Assembly (NCBI GenBank): GCA_902793465.1
Contig: CADBDT010000001.1
Span: 1 to 64,000 of the forward strand
Direction: 5' to 3'
Source of the DNA: an uncultured Coriobacteriaceae bacterium
GTDB taxonomy: Bacteria > Actinomycetota > Coriobacteriia > Coriobacteriales > Atopobiaceae
Length of the DNA stretch: 64,000 nt
Part shown: piece by piece, positions 42,473 to 51,701 of the stretch
How positions within the stretch are numbered: position 1 is the first letter of the stretch
Layout: each line of letters starts with the position of its first letter
Notes under the pieces: generated by a model
What the model saw: only the letters and a program-made list of their open reading frames with translations
What the model was told of the DNA's origin: nothing
Databases searched by the model: none
Program-made: the position numbers and the translations under genes

Positions 42473-42667
42473 CGGCCTCCCCCTGACTTGGGTGACGGGT
42501 CAATGCGTTGCGACTACGCGGAGGAGGCCGTGCTCAAACAGTCCTCGCGCGATTAGTTAGAACGAACCTTCTTGGTTACCTCGCGCTGCGGAACTGCGCG
42601 CGGCCTCGTTCCGCATAGCCGCTCCTATTGACCCATCGCCCGAATCAGGGGGAGGCCGCTATCCGCG
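42465..42667. repeat. H-family long hairpin between convergent genes, overlapping the gatB stop
   Basis: Outer arms CGCGGATAGCGGCCTCCCCC and GGGGGAGGCCGCTATCCGCG pair perfectly. Further inside, GACGGGTCAAT and ATTGACCCATCGCC pair. The core GCCGTGCTCAAACAGTCC...GCGGAACTGCGCGCGGC is conserved, but about 29 bp (GATTAGTTAGAACGAACC...) extend the loop. The gatB stop codon is within the left stem. Confidence 0.8.
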
Positions 42668-42676
42668 ACCCACCCG

Positions 42677-43894
42677 CTACGCGCGAGACGACTTCTCTGT
42701 GTTCATGGTCATGGACTGGAACCGCTTTGCCATAAACTCGTCGCCGTAGTTCTCGTTGCAGAACTGCACGATGGCCGAGGCACCTTTGTAGTCCATGGTG
42801 CCGTTCTGCCGCTCGTACCAGCAGTCGAAGGCGGCAAGTGTGAGCCCGCCGTTTATGAGCATGAGTACCGCGCATACCGTGGTAATGCTGTAGCGCCAGT
42901 TCCAGGGAATCAGGTTTACCGCCTTGAGCATAAGAGGCATTAGGAAGCGCACCCACACAAAGCCGAGGCATCCCCAAATGCAGAAGAACATAAAGTCAAC
43001 GCGGCCGTTAATGTTGAGGAACGTGCCGGAGTAGTCCCATGCCACAATGCCAAAGGCCGTCTCCAAAAACCAGCTCACAAAGTATTCGAAGGCAGAGCCA
43101 ATGAGGCCCGCTACCAAGAACACGACTATGGGGTTGCTCTTGTAGTAACGGTTGAGGGCAATGGTCATAAGCACTGCGCCAAAACCGTAGATGGGGCTAA
43201 AGGGGCCGTACAGCAGTCCGGCGCGGTCCTGATATACGCCGGGATCAACGACCGTCATATGCCAGATAATTTCCAGGACGAGGCCCACGACGCTGCAGAT
43301 CATAAACACCCAAAACAGGTTAAAGAAGTTGAGGGAAATATAGCCCTTGCCCGTGGCGTCGCGGCCAAGTGTCCCTTCCTCCTTGGCTTCCTTGTCTGCA
43401 AGCTTCTGCTCCTCGCGCTTCTCGTGGCGTTCCGCGCGCAGCGAGGGATCGGAGTAGACCTGGAGCGCAAACAGGATAACCATGTTTACTAACGGAGGAA
43501 TGAGGTCCACCTCTATGCCCCTAAGCATAAAGCGACAAAGGAGGTCAATGGCCTCAAGAACTATCATTATGTTACAGAGCGTGGCGGCCTTGTGGCGGTT
43601 GTTGCATAACAGGCGTATGCCAAGAATAAAGAACATAACGGCCAGCACTACCGAAACAACAACGAGCACAATGGCTATTACGAGGGTCGTAATGGATTCA
43701 TGGCCCTTGGACTCCAACTGCGATAGGTCGAGGCCCTTTTCTATAAGCGCAACAATCACAAACGCGGCAAGCACGACGGCAACTATTTGGATGACGCTGC
43801 TTATTATGCTCAGAACGCCATAGACCCGTATGAACCACGGATACTTGTCTGTTGTTTCGGCAGGGCTCTTCATGTGCTTTGGCTTTGAATCCAT
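42677..43894 (-). CDS. Multispanning membrane protein with CmpB-type C-terminal domain
   Basis: A 405-aa protein counted from the ATG at 43894 (AGGAAAGG upstream). The N-terminal half has about four membrane helices, then a charged loop (AERHEKREEQKLADKEAKEE). The C-terminal half, starting near FNLFWVFMICSVVGLVLEII, has GLLYGPFSPIYGFGAVLM and FLVAGLIGSAFEY, diagnostic of the ABC_trans_CmpB / YesL-like 'putative ABC transporter type IV' family, whose role is unknown. The short cytoplasmic tail ends EKSSRA. The downstream TerB-like gene (minus strand) lies upstream in transcription, about 50 nt away, so the two could form an operon. Confidence 0.75.
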   Translation of the reverse strand: MDSKPKHMKSPAETTDKYPWFIRVYGVLSIISSVIQIVAVVLAAFVIVALIEKGLDLSQLESKGHESITTLVIAIVLVVVSVVLAVMFFILGIRLLCNNRHKAATLCNIMIVLEAIDLLCRFMLRGIEVDLIPPLVNMVILFALQVYSDPSLRAERHEKREEQKLADKEAKEEGTLGRDATGKGYISLNFFNLFWVFMICSVVGLVLEIIWHMTVVDPGVYQDRAGLLYGPFSPIYGFGAVLMTIALNRYYKSNPIVVFLVAGLIGSAFEYFVSWFLETAFGIVAWDYSGTFLNINGRVDFMFFCIWGCLGFVWVRFLMPLMLKAVNLIPWNWRYSITTVCAVLMLINGGLTLAAFDCWYERQNGTMDYKGASAIVQFCNENYGDEFMAKRFQSMTMNTEKSSRA

Positions 43895-43945
43895 GTGCGC
43901 AGCCTTTCCTCGTAAGCCTGTTTGTGGTCGACGCCTGTCCAAGCG

Positions 43946-44410
43946 CTATGTAAGTGCCTCGCGCAGCGACGCTATGAGCATGCGCTCGCTCTTTTCGGCC
44001 ACGCCGTCGCTCAACGAGACGATTCGGCATGCCTCCAAAATGAGGTTGCGATAAGACTCCGCCATGTTGGGGTCGATTTTTTGCAATAGCGTAAGGGCGT
44101 CGTCGGAATCCTCGTTAAGGTACGCCTGCAGCGTTGGCTTGGCCGACTGGTACATGTCGCTAAGCTCGCGCGGCGTGTACTGCGTGCCAAACAGGGCGTT
44201 GAGCACTTCGGCCTCGGGACGCTCAAAAACGCCGTCCACCGACATTACCTGCAGAATTGCGCCAAATACGTCGGACTCAAAATACACCGCTGCTGGTCCG
44301 AGCTCGTCTGTGTTCCAACGACCCGACTCCTCAAGCTTGTCGCACTCGTCTAAAAACTCCTGGTAGCTCTTGGAAAAGTTTTCCAAAGCGATCTCTGCCC
44401 GTGTGTTCAT
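43946..44410 (-). CDS. Putative TerB-like helical protein
   Basis: A 154-aa protein counted from the ATG at 44410, with AAAGGAGCAGCC directly upstream. It is all-helical. ESDVFGAILQVMSVDGVFERPEAEVLNALFG is the segment most like TerB (an acidic metal-binding helix pair), and ACRIVSLSDGVAEKSERMLI repeats the theme. TerB proteins act in envelope stress and tellurite resistance. The assignment is by pattern only. It precedes the CmpB-like membrane gene on the same strand. Confidence 0.6.
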   Translation of the reverse strand: MNTRAEIALENFSKSYQEFLDECDKLEESGRWNTDELGPAAVYFESDVFGAILQVMSVDGVFERPEAEVLNALFGTQYTPRELSDMYQSAKPTLQAYLNEDSDDALTLLQKIDPNMAESYRNLILEACRIVSLSDGVAEKSERMLIASLREALT

Positions 44411-44441
44411 GGCTGCTCCTTTCGTCATATGGCCACATTAT

Positions 44442-44473
44442 ACGGGCGCCCCCTGCTCAAAGGAGGCGCCCGT
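44442..44473 (-). terminator. Hairpin after the toxin-antitoxin pair
   Basis: ACGGGCGCC and GGCGCCCGT form a 9-bp stem with a 14-nt loop, between the relE-like stop and the TerB-like gene. No T-run follows, so termination would need help. It also overlaps the promoter zone of the TerB-like gene. Confidence 0.45.
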
Positions 44474-44519
44474 CGCTATTCGGCATTGCCTGCTATGTTC
44501 TCGGTCTTTCAGAAGCTTC

Positions 44520-44831
44520 CTACACGTGGCGCAAATAGTCCTGCGAGCCATGCATAACATTGGTGATAACTACCTCGTTCGTGGCATCGCTAACCAGATA
44601 GAGAACAACGTACGACTCTACGGTTGCCTTCCTGTAGCCTCGTTTGGCTAGAAGCCGATCCCTTATGGGCTCGTGTGCATATGGGAAGGTAGAGAGCGTC
44701 CGAACGAGGGAGTCCATTCCGTCCAAGAGCTTCGATGCTGCCGCACGTGATCCAAGCGTTGTAGCAAGGTACGAAACCACCACGTCCAGGTCGTGCTCTG
44801 CGTCTGGTGTCCAAACAACGCTATAGTCCAT
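44520..44831 (-). CDS. RelE/ParE-family toxin
   Basis: A 103-aa protein with ParE/RelE fold features: VVWTPDAEHDLDVVVSYLATT, FPYAHEPIRDRLLAKRGYRKATVESYVVLYLV (RGYRK and SYVVLY segments), ending VVITNVMHGSQDYLRHV. RelE-type members cut mRNA on the ribosome and ParE-type inhibit gyrase; the sequence does not decide between them. It overlaps the antitoxin gene by 11 nt, antitoxin first, as is usual. Confidence 0.87.
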   Translation of the reverse strand: MDYSVVWTPDAEHDLDVVVSYLATTLGSRAAASKLLDGMDSLVRTLSTFPYAHEPIRDRLLAKRGYRKATVESYVVLYLVSDATNEVVITNVMHGSQDYLRHV

Positions 44832-45087
44832 AGCGGTCCCTCATAGCGGCAATTCCCGCCATGGCATCGGTTGCGGCTCCCTCGCGCCATTGTCTTTCGC
44901 TGTGGTCTACAGCCTGGCGGAGTTGTTCGCGCTCGGAGCAAGCGTTAAGCCTCTCCATGTCCTCGGGTTTTACGAGCCAGAAAGCAGGACGGCCATTCTT
45001 GGTAACCAGTACGGGTTCCGACGCCTCTTGGCATATTGTGGCTACGTTACTGGTGTTCTTGAGGTCCGTTACGGGAATGGAAATCAT
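44821..45087 (-). CDS. Phd/YefM-family antitoxin
   Basis: An 88-aa antitoxin. The N-terminal Phd DNA-binding half is clear (MISIPVTDLKNTSNVATIC; EPVLVTKNGRPAFWLV). The C-terminal half (REQLRQAVDHSERQWREGAA) would wrap the toxin. AAAGGAGCG precedes ATG. The pair probably represses its own promoter in the 45088-45140 interval. Confidence 0.88.
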   Translation of the reverse strand: MISIPVTDLKNTSNVATICQEASEPVLVTKNGRPAFWLVKPEDMERLNACSEREQLRQAVDHSERQWREGAATDAMAGIAAMRDRYGL

Positions 45088-45141
45088 AATAACGCTCCTT
45101 TCTCTGGCCTAATTATACCCAAAATAAAGTATACGTAAGCG

Positions 45142-45249
45142 CCGTGCCGTTTGGGGATACTCCCCATCGGGTACATCGCGAGCAGGCCGATTCTTTACGA
45201 GCGGGATAACCCGCGATGTACCCGTAGGGGAATGTCCCAAACGGCACGG
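45142..45249. repeat. P-family palindromic element
   Basis: Outer arms CCGTGCCGTTTGGG/CCCAAACGGCACGG are specific to this site. The inner P arms CCCCATCGGGTACATCGCG / CGCGATGTACCCGTAGGGG flank a 31-nt loop beginning AGCAGGCC. It lies between divergent transcription units (Phd/RelE left, copper ATPase right), in the likely promoter zone of both. Confidence 0.8.
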
Positions 45250-45331
45250 CATTGGTGCGGGGTGTGAACATTGGATTGGTGGGTATACTACTGTCCGTAA
45301 AACTTCTTGCGAGGTAACGGAGGCACAGCTA

Positions 45332-47611
45332 ATGGAAACAGAACGCATTGCCATAGAGGGCATGCACTGCGCCAACTGCTCGGCGCTCATCCAAAAGATG
45401 GTGCGGCGCATGGAGGGCGTGCAGGAGTGCGACGTAAACCTCGCTGCAAACAACGGTACCGTAACGTATGACTCCAGCGTTACCGGCATGCCGCAAATAA
45501 TCCAGACCATCGTGGACTTGGGCTATGGGGCAACGGTCATTCCCAAGGAAAACCGTGCTGCCTTCGACCAGGAGCGCCGCCAGCGGGAGGAGGCGCAGCG
45601 CAAGCATGATATGCGGCTGTTCGTAATGTCGTTGGTGCTCACCATCCTTGTTATGGTGGTGTGCATGACGCCTTTGGGCATGACGCTTACCATGCCGCTG
45701 GCAAACGCGGTGTTTGGCCCGGGACACACGCACGAGCAAATGATGCTCGTAATGAACGTGGTATGTATGGTGCTCACCATTCCCATACAGTTTGTGGCGG
45801 GACTGCGGTTCTACCGTGGGGCATGGGGTGCGCTTAAGGCGGGCTCTGCCAACATGGACACGCTCGTGGCGGTTGGCACCACCATTGCGTTTGTCTACTC
45901 CCTGTACGTAACGTTTTCGCCCACGACGGCCGGAACCATGGCGCCGTTTGAGACAAGCGCCATGCTCATTACCTTTGTGCAACTGGGAAAGATGCTAGAG
46001 GCGCGTGCAAAGGGACGCGCTGGTGCCGCAGTAGAGGAGCTTATGAGCCTTGCGCCCAAGATTGCGCACGTACGCCGCAACGGTACGGTGGAGGACGTTC
46101 CCACCGACGAACTGCGCGTGGGCGACGTGGTGGAGGTAAGGCCTGGCGAGAAGATCCCCGTGGACGGCGTGGTGGTGGAGGGCTCGAGCTCGGTGGACGA
46201 GTCCATGCTCACCGGCGAGCCCATGCCGCAGGAAAAGCGTGCTGGCAGCGAGGTTACGGGTGCCACCATAAACGGCAATGGCGCGTTTGTGGTCCGGGCC
46301 ACAAAGGTAGGCGCAGAGTCCACGCTCAGCCGCATAGTGGACATGGTGGAAAAGGCACAGGGCTCGCGCCCGCAGATCCAGCAGCTGGCCGACCGCATTG
46401 CCGCGGTGTTTGTGCCGGCAATCCTTTTGGTAGGGCTCGCTACGTTTCTTGCATGGCTTGCCTATGCAGCCGCCACGGGCGGCGTAAGCGCGGCGTCCTT
46501 CGAAAAGGCGCTTATGTCTGGGGTTTCGGTTATTGTGGTGGCGTGTCCCTGCGCGTTGGGCCTTGCGACGCCCACGGCCGTTATGGTGGGTACCGGCAAG
46601 GGTGCGGAGCAGGGAATCCTTATTAAGGACGGAGACGCGCTGCAACGTGCGGGCAAGATTCAAAAAGTCGTCTTCGACAAGACCGGCACCATTACGCAGG
46701 GAATGCCCATGGTGGTGGGCGTTGCATGTGGCAGCGAGGCCAGCGAGGAGGACGTGGTGCGCTTTGCCGCGGCGCTCGAGAGGGGAAGCGAGCATCCGCT
46801 GGCGCGAGCGATTCTTATGTATGCGTCCGAAAAAGACGTTGCGGTGCCGCAGAACATGGTGAGCGACTTTAAGGCCGTGGCAGGTAAGGGCGTTACGGGC
46901 CGCGTTGACGGCGAGCTCTTTGGCTTTGGTAACGAGCTGCTGGTACAAGAGATGTGCGGCACTGGCCTTCCTAGCTGGTGCAAGGAGTTCTCGCAGACGG
47001 GTGCAGGCGCTCACGCTACCACCATGTATCTTGTATTTGCCTCGTTTGGCGTTGCGGGTGCCATAGCCGCCGCCGACTCGCCCAAGCCAACCTCCGCCGA
47101 GGGCGTGCGGGCTCTACAGGATATGGGCTGCGACGTATACCTGCTAACGGGTGATGCCCGTGCGGCTGCAGAAAATGTGGCGGCAGAGGTGGGTATACCT
47201 GCGAACAACGTGATGGCCGAGGTGTTGCCCGACCAGAAGGCCGCCCGCGTGGCCGAGCTCCTGGATCCTGGCCACGAGAAGCTTGTTGCCATGGTGGGGG
47301 ACGGCATTAACGACACGCCCGCCCTTGCCACGGCCGACATAGGCATTGCCATGAGTGCGGGCTCCGACGCTGCTCTGGAGGTTGGCCAGGTGGTGCTCAT
47401 GCACGACGACGTTCGCGACGTGGCGCGCTCCATTGCCCTTAGCAAGGTAACCATGCGCAAGATTCGCCAGAACTTCGCATGGGCCTTGGGCTACAACCTG
47501 CTGCTCGTGCCGCTTGCGGCCTTTGGCATCCTTCCGCCAGAGCTGAGCTCGGCCTGCATGGCGCTTTCCAGCGTAAGCGTGGTTACGAACTCGCTGTTGC
47601 TGCGGGTGTAG
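45332..47611 (+). CDS. copA: Copper-type P1B ATPase (heavy-metal exporter)
   Basis: A 759-aa protein. The N-terminal heavy-metal domain has CxxC (C13, C16: GMHCANC). About eight membrane helices include the metal-selecting CPC motif near residue 403 ([14 protein letters not shown]). Other motifs: phosphatase TGE (MLTGEPMP), phosphorylated Asp in DKTGT near 449, HP motif (SEHPLARA) and [10 protein letters not shown] near 656. CPC plus the C-terminal helix sequence suggests Cu(I) export; silver is possible. It is monocistronic, with GGAGGCACAGCT before ATG. No adjacent CopZ or CsoR is seen. Confidence 0.92.
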   Translation: METERIAIEGMHCANCSALIQKMVRRMEGVQECDVNLAANNGTVTYDSSVTGMPQIIQTIVDLGYGATVIPKENRAAFDQERRQREEAQRKHDMRLFVMSLVLTILVMVVCMTPLGMTLTMPLANAVFGPGHTHEQMMLVMNVVCMVLTIPIQFVAGLRFYRGAWGALKAGSANMDTLVAVGTTIAFVYSLYVTFSPTTAGTMAPFETSAMLITFVQLGKMLEARAKGRAGAAVEELMSLAPKIAHVRRNGTVEDVPTDELRVGDVVEVRPGEKIPVDGVVVEGSSSVDESMLTGEPMPQEKRAGSEVTGATINGNGAFVVRATKVGAESTLSRIVDMVEKAQGSRPQIQQLADRIAAVFVPAILLVGLATFLAWLAYAAATGGVSAASFEKALMSGVSVIVVACPCALGLATPTAVMVGTGKGAEQGILIKDGDALQRAGKIQKVVFDKTGTITQGMPMVVGVACGSEASEEDVVRFAAALERGSEHPLARAILMYASEKDVAVPQNMVSDFKAVAGKGVTGRVDGELFGFGNELLVQEMCGTGLPSWCKEFSQTGAGAHATTMYLVFASFGVAGAIAAADSPKPTSAEGVRALQDMGCDVYLLTGDARAAAENVAAEVGIPANNVMAEVLPDQKAARVAELLDPGHEKLVAMVGDGINDTPALATADIGIAMSAGSDAALEVGQVVLMHDDVRDVARSIALSKVTMRKIRQNFAWALGYNLLLVPLAAFGILPPELSSACMALSSVSVVTNSLLLRV

Positions 47612-47684
47612 CCCACAGGTCCTTACGAAAACCCATGTCGTGCGCATGTCATTCCTTCACAAGGAGGGATATCGGAAAAGGGGT

Positions 47685-47911
47685 GCACGCAGGCCTGCCC
47701 CCAAACAAAGGCCGAAACCTCCCGGCGCCATGGAAAGCAGCCGCGCGCAGTTCCGCAGCGCAGCGAGGGGCAACCAAAAAGGTTGGGGGCACTAAACTCG
47801 CGCGAGGAGCGGAGCGACCGCGTGTGCCGTCTTCGCGAGGACTGTTTGAGCACGGCGCTTGTCCATGGCGCCGGGAGGTTTCGGCCTTTGTTTGGGGGCA
47901 GGCCTGCGTGC
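47685..47911. repeat. H-family long hairpin after the copper ATPase
   Basis: The largest copy. GCACGCAGGCCTGCCCCC, AAACAAAGGCCGAAACCTCC and CGGCGCCATGGA pair with TCCATGGCGCCG, GGAGGTTTCGGCCTTTGTTT and GGGGGCAGGCCTGCGTGC. The core is inverted relative to the other copies (GCCGCGCGCAGTTCCGC ... GAGGACTGTTTGAGCACGGC), and about 60 extra bases fill the loop. No gene; the rest of the gap up to 48026 holds the promoter listed next. Confidence 0.8.
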
Positions 47912-47997
47912 ACGCATCCCCACTACGGGTTCCTAGGTGCTCTGTCTAGACTGAGCCATCGACAAAGCAGACGCGCCTTCTTTTAAGAAGTCTTGTG

Positions 47998-48026
47998 TTG
48001 CCATTGTCCAGCGCTAACGATATAAT
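47998..48026 (+). promoter_or_regulatory. Sigma70-type promoter of the signalling operon
   Basis: TTGCCA (47998-48003), a 17-bp spacer and a consensus TATAAT (48021-48026). The best promoter in the window by match; 51 nt before the hybrid kinase start. Confidence 0.75.
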
Positions 48027-48076
48027 ATAAAAGTATATGTTTTGTGCGATTGAGCGGCACGACTGAGGAAAAGGGG

Positions 48077-49573
48077 ATGGCATCTATGCTGGATTTAGCA
48101 ATACGTGCCATGGTCTTTTTGGGCAGCCTGCTCATGGTCTACAACATCTACTGCTTTGTAAAATTTGCCCGATACGTAAACGATCGTGGCAATTGGGAAG
48201 AGGGCAAGGCATCCCTTTACGTTCCCATTGTCCTGCTTGTTCTGTTTCTTATTGGGTATCTGATAATTGGCATATTTGGGGATCCCACAATCGTAATGGC
48301 AGGCGTTCTGTTTGGTGGCAGCATCTTTGTGTTTGCCATGTATCACCTGCTTAGTCGCACGACTCAGCGAATTTCGGAGGCCGAGCACCTGAAGGCCGAA
48401 CTCGTTGCGGCAGAAAAGAGCAACGAGGCAAAGTCGGTGTTCCTGGCAAGTATGAGCCACGAAATGCGCACGCCGCTCAACGTTATTTTGGGAATAAGCG
48501 GCGTTGAGCTCAAGGATTCCAGCCATGCCGAGCGAACGCACGCACAGTTTAAAAAGATTGACCAAAGCGCGCGGCACCTCTTGGACCTCATAAACAACGT
48601 GCTGGACATGAACGCCATAGAGTCGGGCGAGCTTGTTACCAAGAGCGAGGAGTTTTCGCTAAAGAGCACGATTGACCAGATAGATATTCTTAGTAGCGCT
48701 CTATGCGAAGAAAAGGGCCTCGACTTTAAGGCCACTGTGGGCGAGGACGTGCCTGCCTGGTGTGTGGGCGACAAGATGAACATAAAGCAGGTGCTCCTAA
48801 GCATGCTGGAAAATGCCGTAAAGTACACCGATGCTCCGGGATCGGTGCGGCTGGACGCCAATGCCACGCCAATCGATAACGACCACAAGCTGGTGGAATT
48901 CAAGGTATCCGACACAGGCGTGGGCATAGACGAGGAGTTCCTTCCCAGGCTGTTCGAGGCGTTTGGTCGGGAGGACGCGAGCTCCACGACCCGATATGGT
49001 GGCAGCGGGCTTAGTCTGGCAATTGCCAAGGCGACCGTGGAGATGATGGGCGGCACCATTGGGGTGGACAGCAAGAAGGGGGAGGGTTCGACCTTTACCG
49101 TGCGTATTCCCTTGGAGGTCGTGCAGGAACCCGGGCCGGTGGAGGAACCTGCGCAGGAGGATGATTCCAACGATACCCTAGAGGGCAAGCGCATCCTTAT
49201 AGTGGAGGACATCGACGAGAACGCCGAGATCGTCGAAGACCTTCTGGACCTGGAGGGCGCGGTGTGCGAGCGCGCGGAAAACGGCCAGATGGCGGTGGAT
49301 ATGTTCTCGAAGGCCCAACCAAAATACTACGATGCCATTCTTATGGACATCCGCATGCCCGTAATGGACGGCTTTGAGGCCACAAGGCAAATTCGCAAGC
49401 TGGACCATCCGGATGCCCAGAGCGTGCCAATTGTGGCGCTTACGGCCAACGCATTCGATAGTGACGTTCGCGAGGCGCTCGACGCCGGTATGGATGCCCA
49501 CCTAGCCAAACCGACCGACGTCGATTTGCTCTACTCAACGCTGCTACAACGTATTAAACTATCTAAGCAGTAG
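48077..49573 (+). CDS. Membrane hybrid histidine kinase with receiver domain
   Basis: A 498-aa protein counted from the ATG at 48077 (GAGGAAAAGGGG upstream). It has three N-terminal membrane helices and almost no external sensor loop. The HisKA His lies near residue 128 ([16 protein letters not shown]). HATPase motifs are N (ENAVKYTD), G1 (DTGVGIDEE) and G2 (GGSGLSLAI). The C-terminal receiver has Asp near 423 ([13 protein letters not shown]) and Lys in HLAKP. It would pass phosphate through its own receiver to an Hpt protein, which is encoded two genes downstream. First gene of an operon of four; intergenic gaps are 19, 4 and 41 nt. Confidence 0.9.
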   Translation: MASMLDLAIRAMVFLGSLLMVYNIYCFVKFARYVNDRGNWEEGKASLYVPIVLLVLFLIGYLIIGIFGDPTIVMAGVLFGGSIFVFAMYHLLSRTTQRISEAEHLKAELVAAEKSNEAKSVFLASMSHEMRTPLNVILGISGVELKDSSHAERTHAQFKKIDQSARHLLDLINNVLDMNAIESGELVTKSEEFSLKSTIDQIDILSSALCEEKGLDFKATVGEDVPAWCVGDKMNIKQVLLSMLENAVKYTDAPGSVRLDANATPIDNDHKLVEFKVSDTGVGIDEEFLPRLFEAFGREDASSTTRYGGSGLSLAIAKATVEMMGGTIGVDSKKGEGSTFTVRIPLEVVQEPGPVEEPAQEDDSNDTLEGKRILIVEDIDENAEIVEDLLDLEGAVCERAENGQMAVDMFSKAQPKYYDAILMDIRMPVMDGFEATRQIRKLDHPDAQSVPIVALTANAFDSDVREALDAGMDAHLAKPTDVDLLYSTLLQRIKLSKQ

Positions 49574-49592
49574 AGGAAGATAAGGCTCGCAT

Positions 49593-51287
49593 ATGATTCA
49601 ATCCGAACAACTAAAGCGAACCCGGCTCGTCTTGGTGGTGGACGACTTCGAGATCAATCGTGACGTTCTTGGCATGATTCTGGAGAACGACTACGACGTC
49701 CTGTTTGCCGAGAACGGCCAAGAGGCGCTGGACCTCATGTACGAGCATGCGCAGGACCTCTCCATCGTCCTGCTCGACCTCATGATGCCGGTCATGACTG
49801 GCTTTGAGGTTCTGGAACGCGTGCGCAAGGACGAGGAGCTTAGCTCCATCCCCATAATCGTGCTCACTGCAGAAAAGAGCGCGGAGCTCGAGGCGTTGCA
49901 GCTGGGTGCGGCGGACTTCATTACGAAGCCCTTCGACATGCACGAGATAATCCACGTGCGTGTGAGTCGCATCATCGAGCTCAGCGAGGGCCGGCAGCTT
50001 ATATCCGCCGCAGAGCACGACCGCATCTCCATGCTCTACACCCGCAACTTCTTCTTCGAGTATGCGCAACGAATTGCCACGTATCACCCAGAGTTCCACA
50101 TGGACGCCGTTGTGCTTGACGTGGAGCAGTTCCATACCATAAACGCCCTCAACGGCCGCGACTTTGGCGACGAGGTGCTTGCTCGCATTGGCAAGGAGAT
50201 AAGCGACTTCCTTGGCGGGGCCAACGGCATTGCGTGTCGCTTCGAGGCCGACAGGTTCCAGATCTATTGTCTGCCCCAAAAAGACTACGGCGCGCTGCTC
50301 GCTCGCTTCCAGTCGGGCGTGAACAAGATCTCGACCAGTGTGAACATTCACTTGCGCATGGGCGTTAACCGCTGGACGGAAGGCTTGGACCCGGTTGCCA
50401 TGTTCGACAGGGCAAATGCCGCCTGCAACATGGTGCGAGGCAACTTCCAGCGTCCTCTTATGATCTACGACGACGAGATGCGCAGGCGCGAGATGCTTAA
50501 CCAGCGGCTGCTCAACGACCTGCAAACCGCGGTGGACGAGAGGCAGTTTGTCGTTTATTACCAGCCAAAATACGACGTGCAGTGCAACCCCCCACGGCTC
50601 AGTAGCGCCGAGGCGCTCGTGCGGTGGGTGCATCCGGAGCTCGGGTTCATTTCTCCAGGCGACTTCGTTCCCCTGTTCGAGGGTAACGGGCTCATTAGCG
50701 TCGTGGACAACTTTGTGTGGCGCGAGGCGGCGCATCAGGCTGCCACATGGCAGGAGAAGTACGGGCTTTGCCTGCCCATATCCGTAAACCTGTCGCGCTC
50801 GGACCTGTTTGACCCTAAGCTGGAAGACACGTTTTGCTCGCTCATGGAACAGAACTCCCTGGATCAGCAGTGCCTTAAGCTGGAGGTTACCGAGTCCGCA
50901 TACACCGACAACGCCCAGCAGATGCTTGCCGTTATCAACCGTTTGCGCGAGCTTGGCTTCGAAATAGAGATGGACGACTTTGGGAGCGGATACTCGTCGT
51001 TAAACATGCTGTCCGACATGCCCATAGACGTTCTAAAGATGGACATGAAGTTTGTGCGCAACATAGAAAAGAGCGAGACGGATCGCAGGCTCGTTGCGCT
51101 CATTCTGGATATCGCACGTTACCTTGGCGTTCGCGTAGTTGCCGAGGGCGTGGAGACCGAAGGTCAGCTAGACTTGCTAAGAAGCGGCGGGTGTGACCTC
51201 GTGCAAGGCTTTTACTTCTCGCGGCCGCTGCCGCCAGAGGAGTTTGAGGAACTAATAAAGCGGGAACTTGCTATAGATAGGAGCTAG
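49593..51287 (+). CDS. Response regulator with degenerate GGDEF and intact EAL domain
   Basis: A 564-aa protein. The receiver (residues 8-125) has Asp near 63 (SIVLLDLMMPVMTG) and Lys in FITKPFD. Residues about 150-290 are GGDEF-like, but the signature reads FEADRFQIY, so cyclase activity is unlikely. The EAL domain (about 305-555) has SAEALVRWVHP, SVNLSRSDLF, LEVTESAYTD, DDFGSGYSSLN, LKMDMKF and VAEGVETEGQ, consistent with an active c-di-GMP phosphodiesterase. It probably lowers c-di-GMP when phosphorylated by the neighbouring kinases. Confidence 0.9.
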   Translation: MIQSEQLKRTRLVLVVDDFEINRDVLGMILENDYDVLFAENGQEALDLMYEHAQDLSIVLLDLMMPVMTGFEVLERVRKDEELSSIPIIVLTAEKSAELEALQLGAADFITKPFDMHEIIHVRVSRIIELSEGRQLISAAEHDRISMLYTRNFFFEYAQRIATYHPEFHMDAVVLDVEQFHTINALNGRDFGDEVLARIGKEISDFLGGANGIACRFEADRFQIYCLPQKDYGALLARFQSGVNKISTSVNIHLRMGVNRWTEGLDPVAMFDRANAACNMVRGNFQRPLMIYDDEMRRREMLNQRLLNDLQTAVDERQFVVYYQPKYDVQCNPPRLSSAEALVRWVHPELGFISPGDFVPLFEGNGLISVVDNFVWREAAHQAATWQEKYGLCLPISVNLSRSDLFDPKLEDTFCSLMEQNSLDQQCLKLEVTESAYTDNAQQMLAVINRLRELGFEIEMDDFGSGYSSLNMLSDMPIDVLKMDMKFVRNIEKSETDRRLVALILDIARYLGVRVVAEGVETEGQLDLLRSGGCDLVQGFYFSRPLPPEEFEELIKRELAIDRS

Positions 51288-51291
51288 AAAA

Positions 51292-51660
51292 ATGACACTA
51301 CAGGAGCTGTACCAGAACATAGGGGGAAGCTACGAGCAGGCACTTCGCGTGCTTAGGATGGATCGTTTGCTGGACAAGCACATTCGCAAGCTTCCAAACA
51401 ACGGGGTTATAGACAGGCTCGTGGATGCAGGGAAGAAGATGGACCCCACCGAGCTGTTTGAGAGCGCCCATGCGGCAAAGGGAGTCTGCGGCAACCTGGG
51501 TCTTACGAAGATTGCGGACCTTGCCTCGCAGGTTGCGGAGGAGTTCCGCCCTGGCAACGAGCGCAAGATGAGCGACGACGAGGTAAAGCAGATTCTTGCG
51601 AGGGTCGACGAGCTCAACAAGAAGACGGTTGAGGGAATTCGCCAGTACGAGAACTCGTAA
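51292..51660 (+). CDS. Hpt phosphotransfer protein
   Basis: A 122-aa helical protein with the Hpt phosphoacceptor His near residue 60 in LFESAHAAKGVCGNLGL. The LKG-type pocket is conserved as HAAKGVCGN. It lies 4 nt after the EAL gene and would shuttle phosphate between the receivers of the two hybrid kinases and the EAL regulator. The flanking helices (KILARVDELNKKTVEGI-like) have the usual four-helix bundle length. Confidence 0.88.
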   Translation: MTLQELYQNIGGSYEQALRVLRMDRLLDKHIRKLPNNGVIDRLVDAGKKMDPTELFESAHAAKGVCGNLGLTKIADLASQVAEEFRPGNERKMSDDEVKQILARVDELNKKTVEGIRQYENS

Positions 51661-51701
51661 GGAGTACTTGTAAGGGTTAGCGATTGAAAGGCATAGTGAC
51701 C

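Noticed and set aside
47623-47949. Short frames in the gap after the copper ATPase
   Set aside because: They translate the H hairpin arms in both directions.
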